A stretch of 64,000 nt of DNA from an uncultured Eubacterium sp. (lineage in GTDB: Bacteria; Bacillota; Clostridia; Oscillospirales; Acutalibacteraceae): the NCBI RefSeq assembly GCF_934525195.1, contig NZ_CAKSZA010000003.1, forward strand, positions 186,001 to 250,000. Direction: 5' to 3'. Positions within the stretch are counted from its first letter, which is position 1; every line of letters begins with the position of its first letter. Below, piece by piece: positions 7,096 through 16,493 of this stretch. Below the pieces are notes generated by a model. That model ran no database searches and had not been told where the DNA came from. It saw only the letters and a list, made by a program, of their open reading frames with translations. The position numbers and the translations under genes are program-made.

Positions 7096-8586
7096 TTAAT
7101 TATAGTACCAATCTTCAATGTTGGCAAAGAAATTGCCGTAATATCCCTGCATATCTCCGTGCATAGCCTTTGAATAGCAGATAACTCCTTTTCTGTACAC
7201 AATCGGCACAAAAGGAATTTCGTTTGAAAATGAAAGAATGAATTTTCCCAGCTCACCGCCGTTGTTGAGATAATCTCTGTATAGCTTTGCGGTTTCGCTC
7301 TCGGTGCTCATACCGTAATGAGTTTTGCCCGATTTGTCAAAAAATGACGAGAGCCTCATATCGTTCGGTATTTTCGTTTCGGCAATATATATGTCGTAGT
7401 TGTTGTATTTGAGTGCTTGCTTGAACACCTTTTGACTGTAAACCTTGACGGTCGCCTTGAATCCGACAGCCTCCAACTGCTGTGCCGCAAGTTTCGCTAT
7501 CGCAATTCTGCTTTCGTTTTCGTTCACAACGATTTTAAGAGTGAGTTGGCTTGATTTGTATCCGCTTTTTGCGATTGCCTGCTTTGCCGCCGCCGTGTCT
7601 GCCGAATCAGAAAAAATCTTTGTTTCCCGTCCGAGTTTCGACATTGGATTGAACAGGGAAGTTGCAGGTCGTGCGTAGCCTTGATAAGCACTTTTTGCAA
7701 GTATGCCACGGTCAACCGCAAGCGAAATCGCACGGCGAATGTCTGCATTTGATGTGATTCCCATTGAGTTGCGAAGTCCCAAGTAAACCATATTGTTCAG
7801 GTTAACCTGTTTTTTGTTGCACTTGAGCCTTGCCACCGTGTCATTGCTGACATCACGGTATGCATAACTGATGTTGCCTATGTTCATAGCGTTGTTGATT
7901 GATTCCGCCGACGGAACATTGACAAGCTGAATTTTTGTAAATCTCGGATTGAAGCTTTCTTTGTATTCCTTGTTTTGCTCAACATACAGTTTGCCGTTTT
8001 CTTCAAGGAATTTGTACCGTCCGCTGCCGAGCGGATATTTTGATTTTGACGAATTCTTTGCAACATAAAATGTCAAAAGCTGATGTGCATACGGGTTTGC
8101 ATACGACAGTTTGAATTTTACTGTCGTGTCGCTCACAACCGATGCGGAATATATCGGCTTCAGGCTGTTTTTCCATCTTGGCGAAGCCTGAGCCTCGTGG
8201 AATGAACTTACAACATTGCTTGCCGTAAGAGGTGACCCGTCCGAAAACTTGAGACCGCTGACTATGGTGATTGACAGCGTGTGCGAATCTTCATATGTGT
8301 ATGAACTTGCAATTTCGGGAACTGCCTCAAACGATTCATCTATTCTGAACAGCGGTTCGTACACAAGGTCGTTCGCTGTTTGGTTGTTTAGTGTGTCCGC
8401 CTCAAACGGATTGAGCGAATCCGACTGGCTGTAGCTGATTTTGAAATTGTCTGTGTCTTCGGTTACCTTTGCCGTGGTTTGCAAAACAAGTTCGTGTTTT
8501 TGCTCGGGCACATTGTTTTTACAGCCTGTGAATAAGGCGGTGATTATGGCAATTACACACAGAATTGCCACTGCCTTTTTGGTCAT
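7096..8586 (-). CDS. Peptide-type ABC transporter substrate-binding lipoprotein
   Basis: 496 residues beginning with a lipoprotein signal: a hydrophobic stretch then LFTGC, with Cys22 as the lipid-attachment residue. The mature part has the family 5 (oligopeptide/nickel) solute-binding fold: SLNPFEADTLNNQTANDLVYE near the start, LKFSDGSPLTASNVVSSFHE, and DIRRAISLAVDRG. It should sit on the outer membrane face and hand a peptide or similar ligand to an ABC permease. No permease gene is adjacent, so it is an orphan binding protein. Its ATG overlaps the ymdB stop (ATGA), so the two are co-translated. Confidence 0.85.
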   Translation of the reverse strand: MTKKAVAILCVIAIITALFTGCKNNVPEQKHELVLQTTAKVTEDTDNFKISYSQSDSLNPFEADTLNNQTANDLVYEPLFRIDESFEAVPEIASSYTYEDSHTLSITIVSGLKFSDGSPLTASNVVSSFHEAQASPRWKNSLKPIYSASVVSDTTVKFKLSYANPYAHQLLTFYVAKNSSKSKYPLGSGRYKFLEENGKLYVEQNKEYKESFNPRFTKIQLVNVPSAESINNAMNIGNISYAYRDVSNDTVARLKCNKKQVNLNNMVYLGLRNSMGITSNADIRRAISLAVDRGILAKSAYQGYARPATSLFNPMSKLGRETKIFSDSADTAAAKQAIAKSGYKSSQLTLKIVVNENESRIAIAKLAAQQLEAVGFKATVKVYSQKVFKQALKYNNYDIYIAETKIPNDMRLSSFFDKSGKTHYGMSTESETAKLYRDYLNNGGELGKFILSFSNEIPFVPIVYRKGVICYSKAMHGDMQGYYGNFFANIEDWYYN

Positions 8587-9356
8587 TTTCTGAACCTTTC
8601 TATATGAGTGGTTTTGCCGGTCGTTTCGTCTATTTCAATCACAATGCCCTCCAAGGTGCACGGACCGTCGGGGTTTGTAAATCTAACCGGCAAATTTGTT
8701 TTCATTTTTTGTATTGCAACTTCGGGAGTGACGCCCAAAACGGAATAATACGGACCCGTCATACCGATGTCGGTGATGTAGCCCGTGCCGTTTGGCAAAA
8801 TCTGCTCATCGGCGGTTTGCGTGTGGGTGTGAGTGCCAAAAACAGCGGAAACCTTGCCGTCAAGGTAAAATCCCATACCCTTTTTCTCTCCCGTTGCTTC
8901 TGCGTGAAAGTCGATTATGATAATGTTTGCGCCGTCATCCTTGACCTTTTTGATTTCGTCATCAATGCTGTCAAACGGATTGATGATGTTGTCAAGATAA
9001 ACAGCACCTTGCAAATTGATGATTGCCACTCGGTTTTTGCCCTTGTCGAGAATAACCGAGCCGTTGCCCGGAGCAGAAGAATGGTAGTTGCACGGACGGA
9101 TGATGAATTCGTTTTCGTCAAGAAAATCCGCAATTTCGGGTCTGCGAAGCGAATGGTTGCCGAGGGTGATAACATCTGCACCGCTTGTAAAAATATGCTG
9201 TGCACTTTTTGGTGTCACGCCGTTGCCGACTGCGCTGTTTTCGCCGTTTACAATAACAAAATCTGCCTGATACTCTCTTTTTAGCTTTGGCAAATTATCA
9301 CGCAAATAATCACAGCCTTGACTCGACACAACATCACCGATGGCTAATATTTTCAC
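8583..9356 (-). CDS. ymdB: YmdB-family metallophosphoesterase
   Basis: About 257 residues matching the YmdB (TIGR00282) family, which in Bacillus hydrolyses 2',3'-cyclic nucleotides and affects developmental decisions. Metal-site motifs are KILAIGDVVSSQG, IVNGENSAVGNG, ITLGNHSL, IDFHAEATGEKKGM and FGTHTHTQTAD. I prefer the GTG start at 9356 because GGCGGTGA precedes it and the product then begins at the usual point of the family. An ATG at 9371 adds five residues but has no ribosome site. Its stop overlaps the start of the lipoprotein gene downstream. Confidence 0.85.
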   Translation of the reverse strand: MKILAIGDVVSSQGCDYLRDNLPKLKREYQADFVIVNGENSAVGNGVTPKSAQHIFTSGADVITLGNHSLRRPEIADFLDENEFIIRPCNYHSSAPGNGSVILDKGKNRVAIINLQGAVYLDNIINPFDSIDDEIKKVKDDGANIIIIDFHAEATGEKKGMGFYLDGKVSAVFGTHTHTQTADEQILPNGTGYITDIGMTGPYYSVLGVTPEVAIQKMKTNLPVRFTNPDGPCTLEGIVIEIDETTGKTTHIERFRK

Positions 9357-9440
9357 TTTTTCACCGCCCATTACCGTATAATCGATTTTATTATATATTA
9401 TATTATTCTAAAAAACAATATATAATTTGTAAATAAATTT

Positions 9441-9471
9441 GGCTCCCCTTGATTATATAACAAGGAGAGCC
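9441..9471 (-). terminator. Hairpin downstream of the DtxR-like gene
   Basis: GGCTCCCCTTG/CAAGGAGAGCC stem, followed on the minus strand by an A/T-rich tract. The stem is also a member of the GGCTCCCCTTG palindrome family seen at 15545 and 22780. Confidence 0.55.
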
Positions 9472-9482
9472 GTGATTGGTTA

Positions 9483-9848
9483 TTATTTTACATGTTCGTT
9501 GAGGTGTTTCTTGAACGCCTCCAAGGTTTTGTCGGAAATGACATGTTCCATTTTGCAAGCGTCCTGCGCTGCTGTTTCCTTGTCAACACCAAGCAAAACA
9601 AGTGTTTTGGTGAGGATTGTGTGACGCTCGTAAATCTTCATTGCCAAATCCATACCCGAGTCGGTAAGTTCAAGATAGCCTTTTTCGTCAACGGTCAAAT
9701 ATCCGTCACGCTTGAGTATGTTGACGCCTCTGCTGACGCTCGGTTTTGAAAATCCCATTTCCTCTGCCACATCAATGGAACGGACATTCTGCTGTTTTTG
9801 ATACAAAACATATATCGTTTCAAGATACATTTCGCCTGATTCGTGCAA
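9483..9848 (-). CDS. DtxR/MntR-family metal-dependent repressor
   Basis: The 121-residue protein lacks the C-terminal SH3-like domain of DtxR and so has MntR-like architecture. The winged HTH (about 22–50) includes SIDVAEEMGFSKPSVSRGVN, and the dimerisation/metal domain follows. The likely metal ligands are Met7, His76, Cys98, Glu101 and His102. The Met and Cys correspond to the iron-type DtxR site (Met10, Cys102) rather than the Asp/Glu ligands of Bacillus MntR, suggesting Fe(II) as co-repressor. The gene follows putP by 25 bases on the same strand. No metal transporter is adjacent, so targets are elsewhere. Confidence 0.8.
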   Translation of the reverse strand: MHESGEMYLETIYVLYQKQQNVRSIDVAEEMGFSKPSVSRGVNILKRDGYLTVDEKGYLELTDSGMDLAMKIYERHTILTKTLVLLGVDKETAAQDACKMEHVISDKTLEAFKKHLNEHVK

Positions 9849-9873
9849 TTTTTACACCCCTTTTTTGTGAAAA

Positions 9874-11400
9874 TTACTTGATTTTTTTAACTTCTTCAAA
9901 TGCCTTGATAATATCCTCGTCAGGAGCTTTTGTGCAAAGTGAAACAATAACGTTCACCGCAAGACCTGTAAGGAATGCCGGCAAGAGTTCGTAGATGTTG
10001 AAAATCGGTGAAAGTCCCGCAATGACAAACTTCCAAAGGAAGACCATTGCACCGCCTGCAAAGATACCTGCGATTGCACCGTATTTGTTTGAACGCTTCC
10101 AGAAAAGTGAAAGAAGAACAACAGGACCAAACGCAGCACCGAAACCTGCCCAAGCAAACGAAACAATGCCGAATACGGAACTGTTTGAATCCCAAGCGAT
10201 TACAACGCCGATAACTGAAATGATGACAAGAGTGAGTCTTGCAACAACCATTTTTGCGGTTTCCGAAAGGTCAAGTTTGAAAAGACCGCCGAGGAGGTTT
10301 TCGCTTGCCGATGACGAAGCAGCCAAAAGCTGACTGTCCGAAGTTGACATTGTTGAAGCAAGGATACCTGCAAGGATAACACCTGCGATAAGAGCCGGAA
10401 CAATGCCCTCTTGACTCAATGCATTTGAAATTTGGATGATGATTGTTTCGCTGTCCTTGAAGTGCTCGATTGCACCGTTTGCAACCATTCCTCTGCCGAC
10501 AACGCCGATTGCGATTGCGATGAACATAGAAATTACAACCCAAACAGAAGCAACACGGCGGGAAATCTTGATTTTGTTAGGATTTTCGATAGCCATAAAT
10601 CTGAGGAGAATGTGAGGCATACCGAAGTAGCCGAGTCCCCAAGCGAGGGTTGAAACAACGCTTATTGTGCTGAATGCCGTTGATGTGTTGCCCTCGTCGT
10701 GGTGCACGGCGAACAGGTCGAGATAGCCGTTGAGCTGGTGTGCGTTGTTCATAACAGCGTCAATACCGCCTGCCTTTGAAACACCGAAAACAAGCACGAT
10801 AACAAGTGCAACTGTCATAATGATTGATTGAATAAGGTCGGTTACGGAAGCAGCATTAAATCCGCCGAGTGAAGTGTAGCCGACAATGATGATTGCCGAC
10901 ACAACCATTGCAATGTGGTAGTCAATGCCAAACAATGTGCCAAAGAGTTTTCCGCAGGCGCTGAAGCCCGAAGCCGTGTAAGGAACAAAGAAAATGATGA
11001 TAATCAACGCTGCAAGAGCCATAAGAATTTTCTTGTCGTCCTTGTATCTCAATGAAAAATAATCGGGAATTGTGATTGCGCCAATGTGTGCCGAATAGTT
11101 ACGAAGCTTTTTTGCAACGATGAGCCAGTTGAGATAAGTGCCGACTGCAAGACCAATAACAGTCCAGCCAACCTCTGCACAACCCGAAAGATATGCAAGT
11201 CCCGGCAAACCCATAAGCAAATAACTGCTCATATCCGATGCCTCGGCGCTCATTGCAGTAACGATAGGACCAAGCTTTCTTCCTCCGAGATAAAAGTCGC
11301 CTACATTTTTTGTCTTTTTTGCATACACAATGCCTATCAACAGTACGCTGAGTAAATATACCACGATAGAAATCATTATACACACTTGTGCTGATGTCAT
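9874..11400 (-). CDS. putP: Sodium/proline symporter PutP
   Basis: 508 residues of the solute:sodium symporter family with about 13 membrane segments. Diagnostic parts are DFYLGGRKLGPIVTAMSAEA near the start, SDMSSYLLMGLPG, YTSLGGFNAASVTD, and ASTMSTSDSQLLAASSSASE in the C-terminal half (sodium-site serine/threonine region). It imports proline, or possibly a related solute, with Na+. The start at 11400 has GGAGGACA upstream; the longer reading frame is not supported. Its own promoter is at 11444–11472. Confidence 0.88.
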   Translation of the reverse strand: MTSAQVCIMISIVVYLLSVLLIGIVYAKKTKNVGDFYLGGRKLGPIVTAMSAEASDMSSYLLMGLPGLAYLSGCAEVGWTVIGLAVGTYLNWLIVAKKLRNYSAHIGAITIPDYFSLRYKDDKKILMALAALIIIIFFVPYTASGFSACGKLFGTLFGIDYHIAMVVSAIIIVGYTSLGGFNAASVTDLIQSIIMTVALVIVLVFGVSKAGGIDAVMNNAHQLNGYLDLFAVHHDEGNTSTAFSTISVVSTLAWGLGYFGMPHILLRFMAIENPNKIKISRRVASVWVVISMFIAIAIGVVGRGMVANGAIEHFKDSETIIIQISNALSQEGIVPALIAGVILAGILASTMSTSDSQLLAASSSASENLLGGLFKLDLSETAKMVVARLTLVIISVIGVVIAWDSNSSVFGIVSFAWAGFGAAFGPVVLLSLFWKRSNKYGAIAGIFAGGAMVFLWKFVIAGLSPIFNIYELLPAFLTGLAVNVIVSLCTKAPDEDIIKAFEEVKKIK

Positions 11401-11443
11401 AAATACTGTCCTCCATTTATATGATTTAAAAATATACCATAAA

Positions 11444-11472
11444 ATTATATCATAAATAGTATAATAATGCAA
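11444..11472 (-). promoter_or_regulatory. Promoter of putP
   Basis: Minus strand TTGCAT (11472–11467), 17-base spacer, TATAAT (11449–11444). Confidence 0.65.
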
Positions 11473-11484
11473 ATATTTTGAACA

Positions 11485-11513
11485 TTGAAAAATCATTTTG
11501 TATGTGATATTAT
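11485..11513 (+). promoter_or_regulatory. Promoter of murI
   Basis: TTGAAA (11485–11490), 17-base spacer, TATTAT (11508–11513), about 40 bases upstream of murI and back-to-back with the putP promoter. Confidence 0.6.
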
Positions 11514-11552
11514 CATATTCAGTAAAGATAAATTGTCAAAGAAGGCGTAAAA

Positions 11553-12311
11553 ATGAACAACAATCCAATCGGATTTTTAGATTCGGGAATAGGCGGAGTG
11601 ACCGTTTTGCGAGAAACGGTCAAGCTTTTGCCAAACGAAAATTATTTCTTTTTCAGCGACTCGGCACACAATCCGTATGGCGACAAAACAGATGAAGAAA
11701 TCATTGCAAGGTGTGACGAAATCGTGAGCCTTATGCTCCAAAAAAATTGCAAGGCGGTTGTCATTGCGTGCAACACCGCTTCGGCAAAGGCGGCAAACTT
11801 TTTGAGAGAAAAATACAGCCTGCCGATTATTGCAATTGAGCCTGCCTACAAAATGGTGCACGACCTCAATCCCGACGGTGCAACCCTTGTTATGGCAACA
11901 AAGGGCACTATCGAAAGCGAAAAATTCCACAGGCTTTTTTATAAATATTACAATGAGAATACTGCTCTTATGCCGTGTGTCGGTCTTGCGGATATTATCG
12001 AACAGGGCGACAAGGAAAAAATCAAGGCATATCTGAAAGAAGCACTTTCGGATTATGTCGGACTGATTGACAATGTGGTGCTCGGTTGCACTCATTATCC
12101 GCTGATAAAAGACGAAATCAGCGCCGTTTTGGGTGATGTAAAATTCTTTGACGGTTCTGTGGGCGTGTCGAAGCAACTAAAAAGAGTGCTTGCAAAAGAC
12201 GACCTTTTGTCATCATCACAAGCACCCGGAAGTGTTGAATTTTTTGACAGTTCGGCGGACGAAACTATCCGAATTGCAAAGCAAAAAAGATTTTTTGAGT
12301 TTTTAGAATAA
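11553..12311 (+). CDS. murI: Glutamate racemase
   Basis: 252 residues. It converts L- to D-glutamate for peptidoglycan. The two catalytic cysteines lie in VVIACNTASAKAANF and VLGCTHYPLI, and the conserved FLDSGIGGVTVLRE (Asp10) and DSAHNPYGDK are at the N-terminus. Family members more often have D[ST]ARVPYG here, so the H-N pair is a mild deviation. The ATG follows GAAGGCG. It appears monocistronic, divergent from putP. Confidence 0.93.
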   Translation: MNNNPIGFLDSGIGGVTVLRETVKLLPNENYFFFSDSAHNPYGDKTDEEIIARCDEIVSLMLQKNCKAVVIACNTASAKAANFLREKYSLPIIAIEPAYKMVHDLNPDGATLVMATKGTIESEKFHRLFYKYYNENTALMPCVGLADIIEQGDKEKIKAYLKEALSDYVGLIDNVVLGCTHYPLIKDEISAVLGDVKFFDGSVGVSKQLKRVLAKDDLLSSSQAPGSVEFFDSSADETIRIAKQKRFFEFLE

Positions 12312-12331
12312 ATTATTGCCGTGTTTTTACC

Positions 12332-12356
12332 TTAGGGGCGAACTGTGTTCGCCTCT
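12332..12356. repeat. Short GGGGCGAAC-type palindromic repeat
   Basis: TTAGGGGCGAACTGTGTTCG followed by CCTC, between murI and the convergent CDF gene; the inverted version of the copies at 44–67 and 5020–5044. Confidence 0.6.
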
Positions 12357-12412
12357 GAGTGTGTCAAAAATTCGGTGGGTTTAAAATAATTACTTTTATA
12401 GCTTACATTAAA

Positions 12413-13567
12413 TTATATAAATGAATGTTCGATCACCATCACAAGTTCAAGTGATGGGTCTTTTTCTTTAAAGCGTTTTGTGAGGTCGGCGCTGATTTTT
12501 GCCTTTTCGCTGTCGTCACAAAACGGGATAATCAAATCAAAAATGAGGTTTGTGTGCGTTTCGCCCTTTACAACCCTAAAATCGTGGAAGGTGAAACTGC
12601 TGTCGTAATCTGCAATAATCTCTTTTGTAAGAGCCTTGTAGCGGTCAACCTCTTTGTCGTCAACAACAATCGGGTCCATATGTATGCACATAATTATGCC
12701 GAGTTCCTTGTTGATTTTTGATTCAACATTGTCGATGACATCGTGGAGTTTCATCACATCAATGTTGGACGGAACTTCTGCGTGAGCACTTGCGATAATT
12801 CTGCCCGGTCCATAGTCATGAACAATCAAATCGTGTACGCCGAGGATGTATTCGGGCTCAAGCATAATGCGTTCGATATTGTCAACAAGTTCTTTTTTAG
12901 GCGGTTGACCGAGAAGCGGAGAAATAATCTCCTTTGCAATGTCGATACCGCCCAAAAGAATGATAACAGCAACGCACAAGCCGATTGCACCGTCTATCCA
13001 AGCAATCTTGAAAATGTGGGTTATGCAAAGTGCAAGGATTGTTGCGCCTGTTGAAATGCAGTCGTTGAGGCTGTCCTGACGAACTGCTTTTAGGTTGATG
13101 TTGTCGGTGTGCTTGTAAAGCTTGTTGTTGAAATATGCCATCCACAATTTAACAAGGATTGACGCACCGAGAATAATAATGTATACAAAGCTGAAATTCA
13201 GTTCTTCGGGATTGATGATTTTTTGCACAGAACTTTTTGCAAGTTCAAAGCCCATAATGAGGATAAGTGCCGATACGGCAAGAGCCGAGATGTATTCCAT
13301 TCTGCCATGACCGAAAGGGTGTTCCTTGTCCACAGGCTTTTTTGAAAGCCTTGCACCGACGATTGTGACGCCGTTTGACGCAACATCAGAAAGGTTGTTG
13401 AGTGCATCAGCCGTGATTGAGATAGAGCCTGACAACTTGCCGACTATGAATTTAAAAACAGCAAGAAAAATGTTGCAAATAATGCCCACTCCGCCGCTCA
13501 TAACCGCAAAAGCTTCTCTGTCAAATTTTTTCTTTTCACCGAGATTGATTAAAAATCGAGTCAACAT
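12413..13567 (-). CDS. Cation diffusion facilitator (metal efflux) protein
   Basis: 384 residues starting at ATG 13567, which has GAGGTG just upstream. It has six predicted membrane segments with the CDF signature: SISITADALNNLSDVASNGV (metal-site Asp residues of TM2), KEHPFGHGRMEY, and DSLNDCISTGAT in TM5. The cytoplasmic C-terminal domain (about 290–384) carries VHDLIVHDYGPG. It exports divalent cations such as Zn2+, Mn2+ or Fe2+ in exchange for protons. The metal cannot be fixed from the sequence. Confidence 0.85.
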   Translation of the reverse strand: MLTRFLINLGEKKKFDREAFAVMSGGVGIICNIFLAVFKFIVGKLSGSISITADALNNLSDVASNGVTIVGARLSKKPVDKEHPFGHGRMEYISALAVSALILIMGFELAKSSVQKIINPEELNFSFVYIIILGASILVKLWMAYFNNKLYKHTDNINLKAVRQDSLNDCISTGATILALCITHIFKIAWIDGAIGLCVAVIILLGGIDIAKEIISPLLGQPPKKELVDNIERIMLEPEYILGVHDLIVHDYGPGRIIASAHAEVPSNIDVMKLHDVIDNVESKINKELGIIMCIHMDPIVVDDKEVDRYKALTKEIIADYDSSFTFHDFRVVKGETHTNLIFDLIIPFCDDSEKAKISADLTKRFKEKDPSLELVMVIEHSFI

Positions 13568-13594
13568 ATTCACCTCGTTAGATAATATTTTTAT

Positions 13595-13623
13595 ATTATA
13601 CCAATTATTACAGGCATTTTCAA
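13595..13623 (-). promoter_or_regulatory. Promoter of the CDF gene
   Basis: Minus strand TTGAAA (13623–13618), 17-base spacer, TATAAT (13600–13595). Confidence 0.65.
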
Positions 13624-13767
13624 CCAATATATACAATCTCAGCCCATACTTATGCGGTCAAAAGTGAATTTATTATAAAATAACTATTAATAATTGCTAA
13701 AAAGGTGGATTTTTATTTATTAATTAGTTATAATACCGATACATCGCAAAGATTAAGGAGATATGCT

Positions 13768-15516
13768 ATGAACACACCAAAAGCACCATGGCTCAAATAT
13801 TTCGGAGATATGCCGGCTCATCTTAATTATCCGACAGGCTCAATGTATGAAGCAGTAAAGGAGTCTGCCGAAACAAAAAAGAAGATGAACAGCGTTGCGT
13901 ATGAGTTCCAAGGTAAAAAGACCAACTACAAGCAATTTTTGAACAAGATTGAAACTCTCGGCAAGGCTTACAAAAGCATCGGTATCAACGAGGGCGATAT
14001 GGTCACAGTTTGTATGCCGAACACTCCGCAGGGCGTTGACACATTCTATGCTCTTAACCGAATCGGTGCTGTTCCGGCAATGATTCACCCGCTTTCGGCA
14101 GTAGGCGAAATCGCATTTTACATCAACACAACTCAAAGCAAGGCTGTTTTAGTTCTTGATTTGTTCTACGAAAAGGTGCTTGAAGCACTCAAGCAAGTCA
14201 AATACCCTGTTAAGGTGGTTGTTGCTCACATCAAGGACGAACTTCCGTTCCCACTCAATATGCTTTATCCGCTTACGGTAAAGGATAAGCCGGCTCCGCT
14301 TCCAAAGGATAACATGAATGTAATAGACTGGCCTGATTTCATTTCAGGAGGCAAAAAGGTTACTCTTACAAACGAACTTCCAAAGGCAGAGGACACCGCT
14401 GTTATTCTTTTCTCGGGCGGTACAACAGGCACATCAAAGGGTATTCAGCTCACAAATATGAATATGAACGCACTCGCAGCACAGGTTGCGGCAAACGCAG
14501 GCTTCACAATGGAGGGACTTCGTATGTTCTCCGTTATGCCTTTGTTCCACGGCTTCGGCTTGGGTGTCGGCATTCACACAGCACTTATGGCAAGCGGAAC
14601 TTGCATCATTATTCCGCAGTTCACAATCAAGACCTATGCACGAGATGTCAAGAAGTATAAGCCGAATGTTATCGTTGGTGTTCCGACACTTTATGAGGCA
14701 CTTCTTCGCAGTGACGGCTTCAATTACGACCTTTCATTCCTTCGTGGTATGTTCTGCGGCGGCGACTCACTTTCTGTTGAGCTTAAAAAGAAAGTTGACA
14801 AGTTCCTCAAGGAACACAACGCAACAATTCAGGTAAGAGAGGGTTATGGCACAACAGAGTGCGTAACAGCTTCTTGCCTTACTCCGTATGATATGTACCG
14901 TGAGGGCAGCATCGGTATTCCTCTTTCTGATACATATTATGCTATTGTAAATCCAAATAACGACACCGAACTCCCATACGGCGAAGAGGGCGAAATCTGC
15001 ATTTGCGGTCCGACAGTTATGAAGGGCTATCTCAACAACGCAGAAGAAACCGCTTCAACTCTCCGCAGACACGAGGACGGCAACTTGTGGCTCCACACGG
15101 GCGACCTCGGATATATGGATGAGGACGGATTTGTTTATTACAAGCAGAGAATGAAGCGTCTCATTATCGTTTCGGGCATCAATGTTTATCCGTCACAGGT
15201 TGAAAATGCGATTGATGCACATCCCGATGTTCTTCTTTCTTGCGCTGTCGGTATTCCTGACCCATACAAAATGCATGTTGTAAAGGCATTTGTTGTTCTC
15301 CGTCAGGGCGTTGAACCGTCAGACGAGATTAAGAAAGAAATCATCGAAAACTGCAAAAAGAATGTTTCTCGCTATGGTGTTCCGAGAGAAATCGAGTTCC
15401 GCACCGAACTTCCAAAAACTTTGGTAGGCAAGGTTGCATACAGAGTTCTTGAGGAAGAAGAAGCCGCAAAGTACGAAGAAAAGAAAAAAGCAGAAACCGA
15501 AGAAAATAAGCAATAA
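13768..15516 (+). CDS. Long-chain acyl-CoA synthetase / AMP-forming ligase
   Basis: 582 residues of the ANL superfamily. It adenylates a carboxylic acid with ATP and transfers it to CoA or a carrier. The P-loop-like motif is ILFSGGTTGTSKGIQLT, followed by EGYGTTECV, LHTGDLGYMDEDGF and the C-terminal catalytic-lysine region ELPKTLVGKVAYR. The ATG at 13768 has AAGGAG upstream; the extended reading frame is rejected. The C-terminal tail is a run of Glu/Lys. Substrate chain length is not evident. Single gene, divergent from the CDF exporter. Confidence 0.85.
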   Translation: MNTPKAPWLKYFGDMPAHLNYPTGSMYEAVKESAETKKKMNSVAYEFQGKKTNYKQFLNKIETLGKAYKSIGINEGDMVTVCMPNTPQGVDTFYALNRIGAVPAMIHPLSAVGEIAFYINTTQSKAVLVLDLFYEKVLEALKQVKYPVKVVVAHIKDELPFPLNMLYPLTVKDKPAPLPKDNMNVIDWPDFISGGKKVTLTNELPKAEDTAVILFSGGTTGTSKGIQLTNMNMNALAAQVAANAGFTMEGLRMFSVMPLFHGFGLGVGIHTALMASGTCIIIPQFTIKTYARDVKKYKPNVIVGVPTLYEALLRSDGFNYDLSFLRGMFCGGDSLSVELKKKVDKFLKEHNATIQVREGYGTTECVTASCLTPYDMYREGSIGIPLSDTYYAIVNPNNDTELPYGEEGEICICGPTVMKGYLNNAEETASTLRRHEDGNLWLHTGDLGYMDEDGFVYYKQRMKRLIIVSGINVYPSQVENAIDAHPDVLLSCAVGIPDPYKMHVVKAFVVLRQGVEPSDEIKKEIIENCKKNVSRYGVPREIEFRTELPKTLVGKVAYRVLEEEEAAKYEEKKKAETEENKQ

Positions 15517-15544
15517 ATCTGTCGCAAATATAATAATACCTACT

Positions 15545-15604
15545 AAGGCTCCCCTTGTTGCAAGGGGAGCTGTCGTTATTTATAACGACTGAGGGGTTAA
15601 AAGT
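15545..15604. repeat. GGCTCCCCTTG / GAGGGG palindromic repeat
   Basis: GGCTCCCCTTGTTGCAAGGG and GAGC form a stem, followed by GTCGTTATTTATAACGAC (a second stem) and TGAGGGGTTAA. Related copies are at 18310–18380, 22640–22803 and inside the MITE-like elements. It lies in the gap between the acyl-CoA ligase and the AIM24 gene and could also terminate transcription. Confidence 0.65.
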
Positions 15605-15736
15605 TAAAATCTCCTCGTCATTTTTGTATTTTGCACAAAAATCAATAGGCAAATATAGAAATAACGATAATTGTATTTTGTATGGTTATGTGATAATGTA
15701 TAATTAAACAGAATATAAAATAAAAGGAGGGCTTAT

Positions 15737-16423
15737 ATGAAATACGAAATCAAAGGCGGAAATTTTCCTGCCGTAGTTTGTCAGCTCGATTCGGGCGAAA
15801 CAATGGTAACCGAAAGCGGCGGAATGAGTTGGATGTCGCCGAATATGAAAATGGAAACCGTGGGCGGTGGACTCGGCAAGATTTTTGGCAGAATGTTCTC
15901 AGGCGAAAGAATGTTTCAAAACAAGTACACAGCAGTTGGCGGATGCGGAGAAATTGCGTTTGCAAGCAGTTTTCCGGGTGATATTTTGGCATTGGAAATT
16001 TCACAGAACAATGAATATATCGTGCAAAAATGTGCGTTTCTCGCTTCAACAGACGGTGTTGATTTGTCTGTTTTCTTCCAAAAGAAATTGAGTTCAGGCT
16101 TTTTCGGTGGCGAGGGTTTCATAATGCAAAAACTTTCTGGCAACGGCGTTGCTTTTGTCGAAATTGACGGAGCTGCCATTGAATATGAACTTGCAGCAGG
16201 TCAGCAGATTATTGTTGACACGGGTCATGTCGTGATGATGTCAGGCTCGTGCACAATGGAAGTGCAAACCATCAAGGGCGCAAAGAACATAATTTTTGGC
16301 GGAGAGGGACTTTTCAACACGGTTGTAACCGGTCCTGGCAAGGTTGTTCTCCAAACAATGCCGACTATCAAACTTGCGGAGGCGCTCATTCCGTATCTTC
16401 CCACTCAATCATCTTCAGATTAA
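15737..16423 (+). CDS. AIM24 family protein (TIGR00266-like)
   Basis: 228 residues of the AIM24 beta-sheet family: VCQLDSGETMVTESGGMSWM near the start, repeated Gly-rich strands (GGGLGKIFGRMFSGERMF), and GEIAFASSFPGDILALE. There is no signal peptide or membrane segment. Bacterial members have no firmly known activity. The ATG follows AAAGGAGGGC. It is monocistronic, ended by the terminator at 16446–16493. Confidence 0.8.
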   Translation: MKYEIKGGNFPAVVCQLDSGETMVTESGGMSWMSPNMKMETVGGGLGKIFGRMFSGERMFQNKYTAVGGCGEIAFASSFPGDILALEISQNNEYIVQKCAFLASTDGVDLSVFFQKKLSSGFFGGEGFIMQKLSGNGVAFVEIDGAAIEYELAAGQQIIVDTGHVVMMSGSCTMEVQTIKGAKNIIFGGEGLFNTVVTGPGKVVLQTMPTIKLAEALIPYLPTQSSSD

Positions 16424-16445
16424 TTTGAAAAATTAATAAAACTCT

Positions 16446-16493
16446 AAAAGACCGTGACGCAGGGCATTTCGCTTTGCATCACGGTCTTTTTAT
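16446..16493 (+). terminator. Intrinsic terminator after the AIM24 gene
   Basis: AAAAGACCGTGA (16446–16457) pairs with TCACGGTCTTTT (16479–16490), followed by T-rich sequence. Confidence 0.85.
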
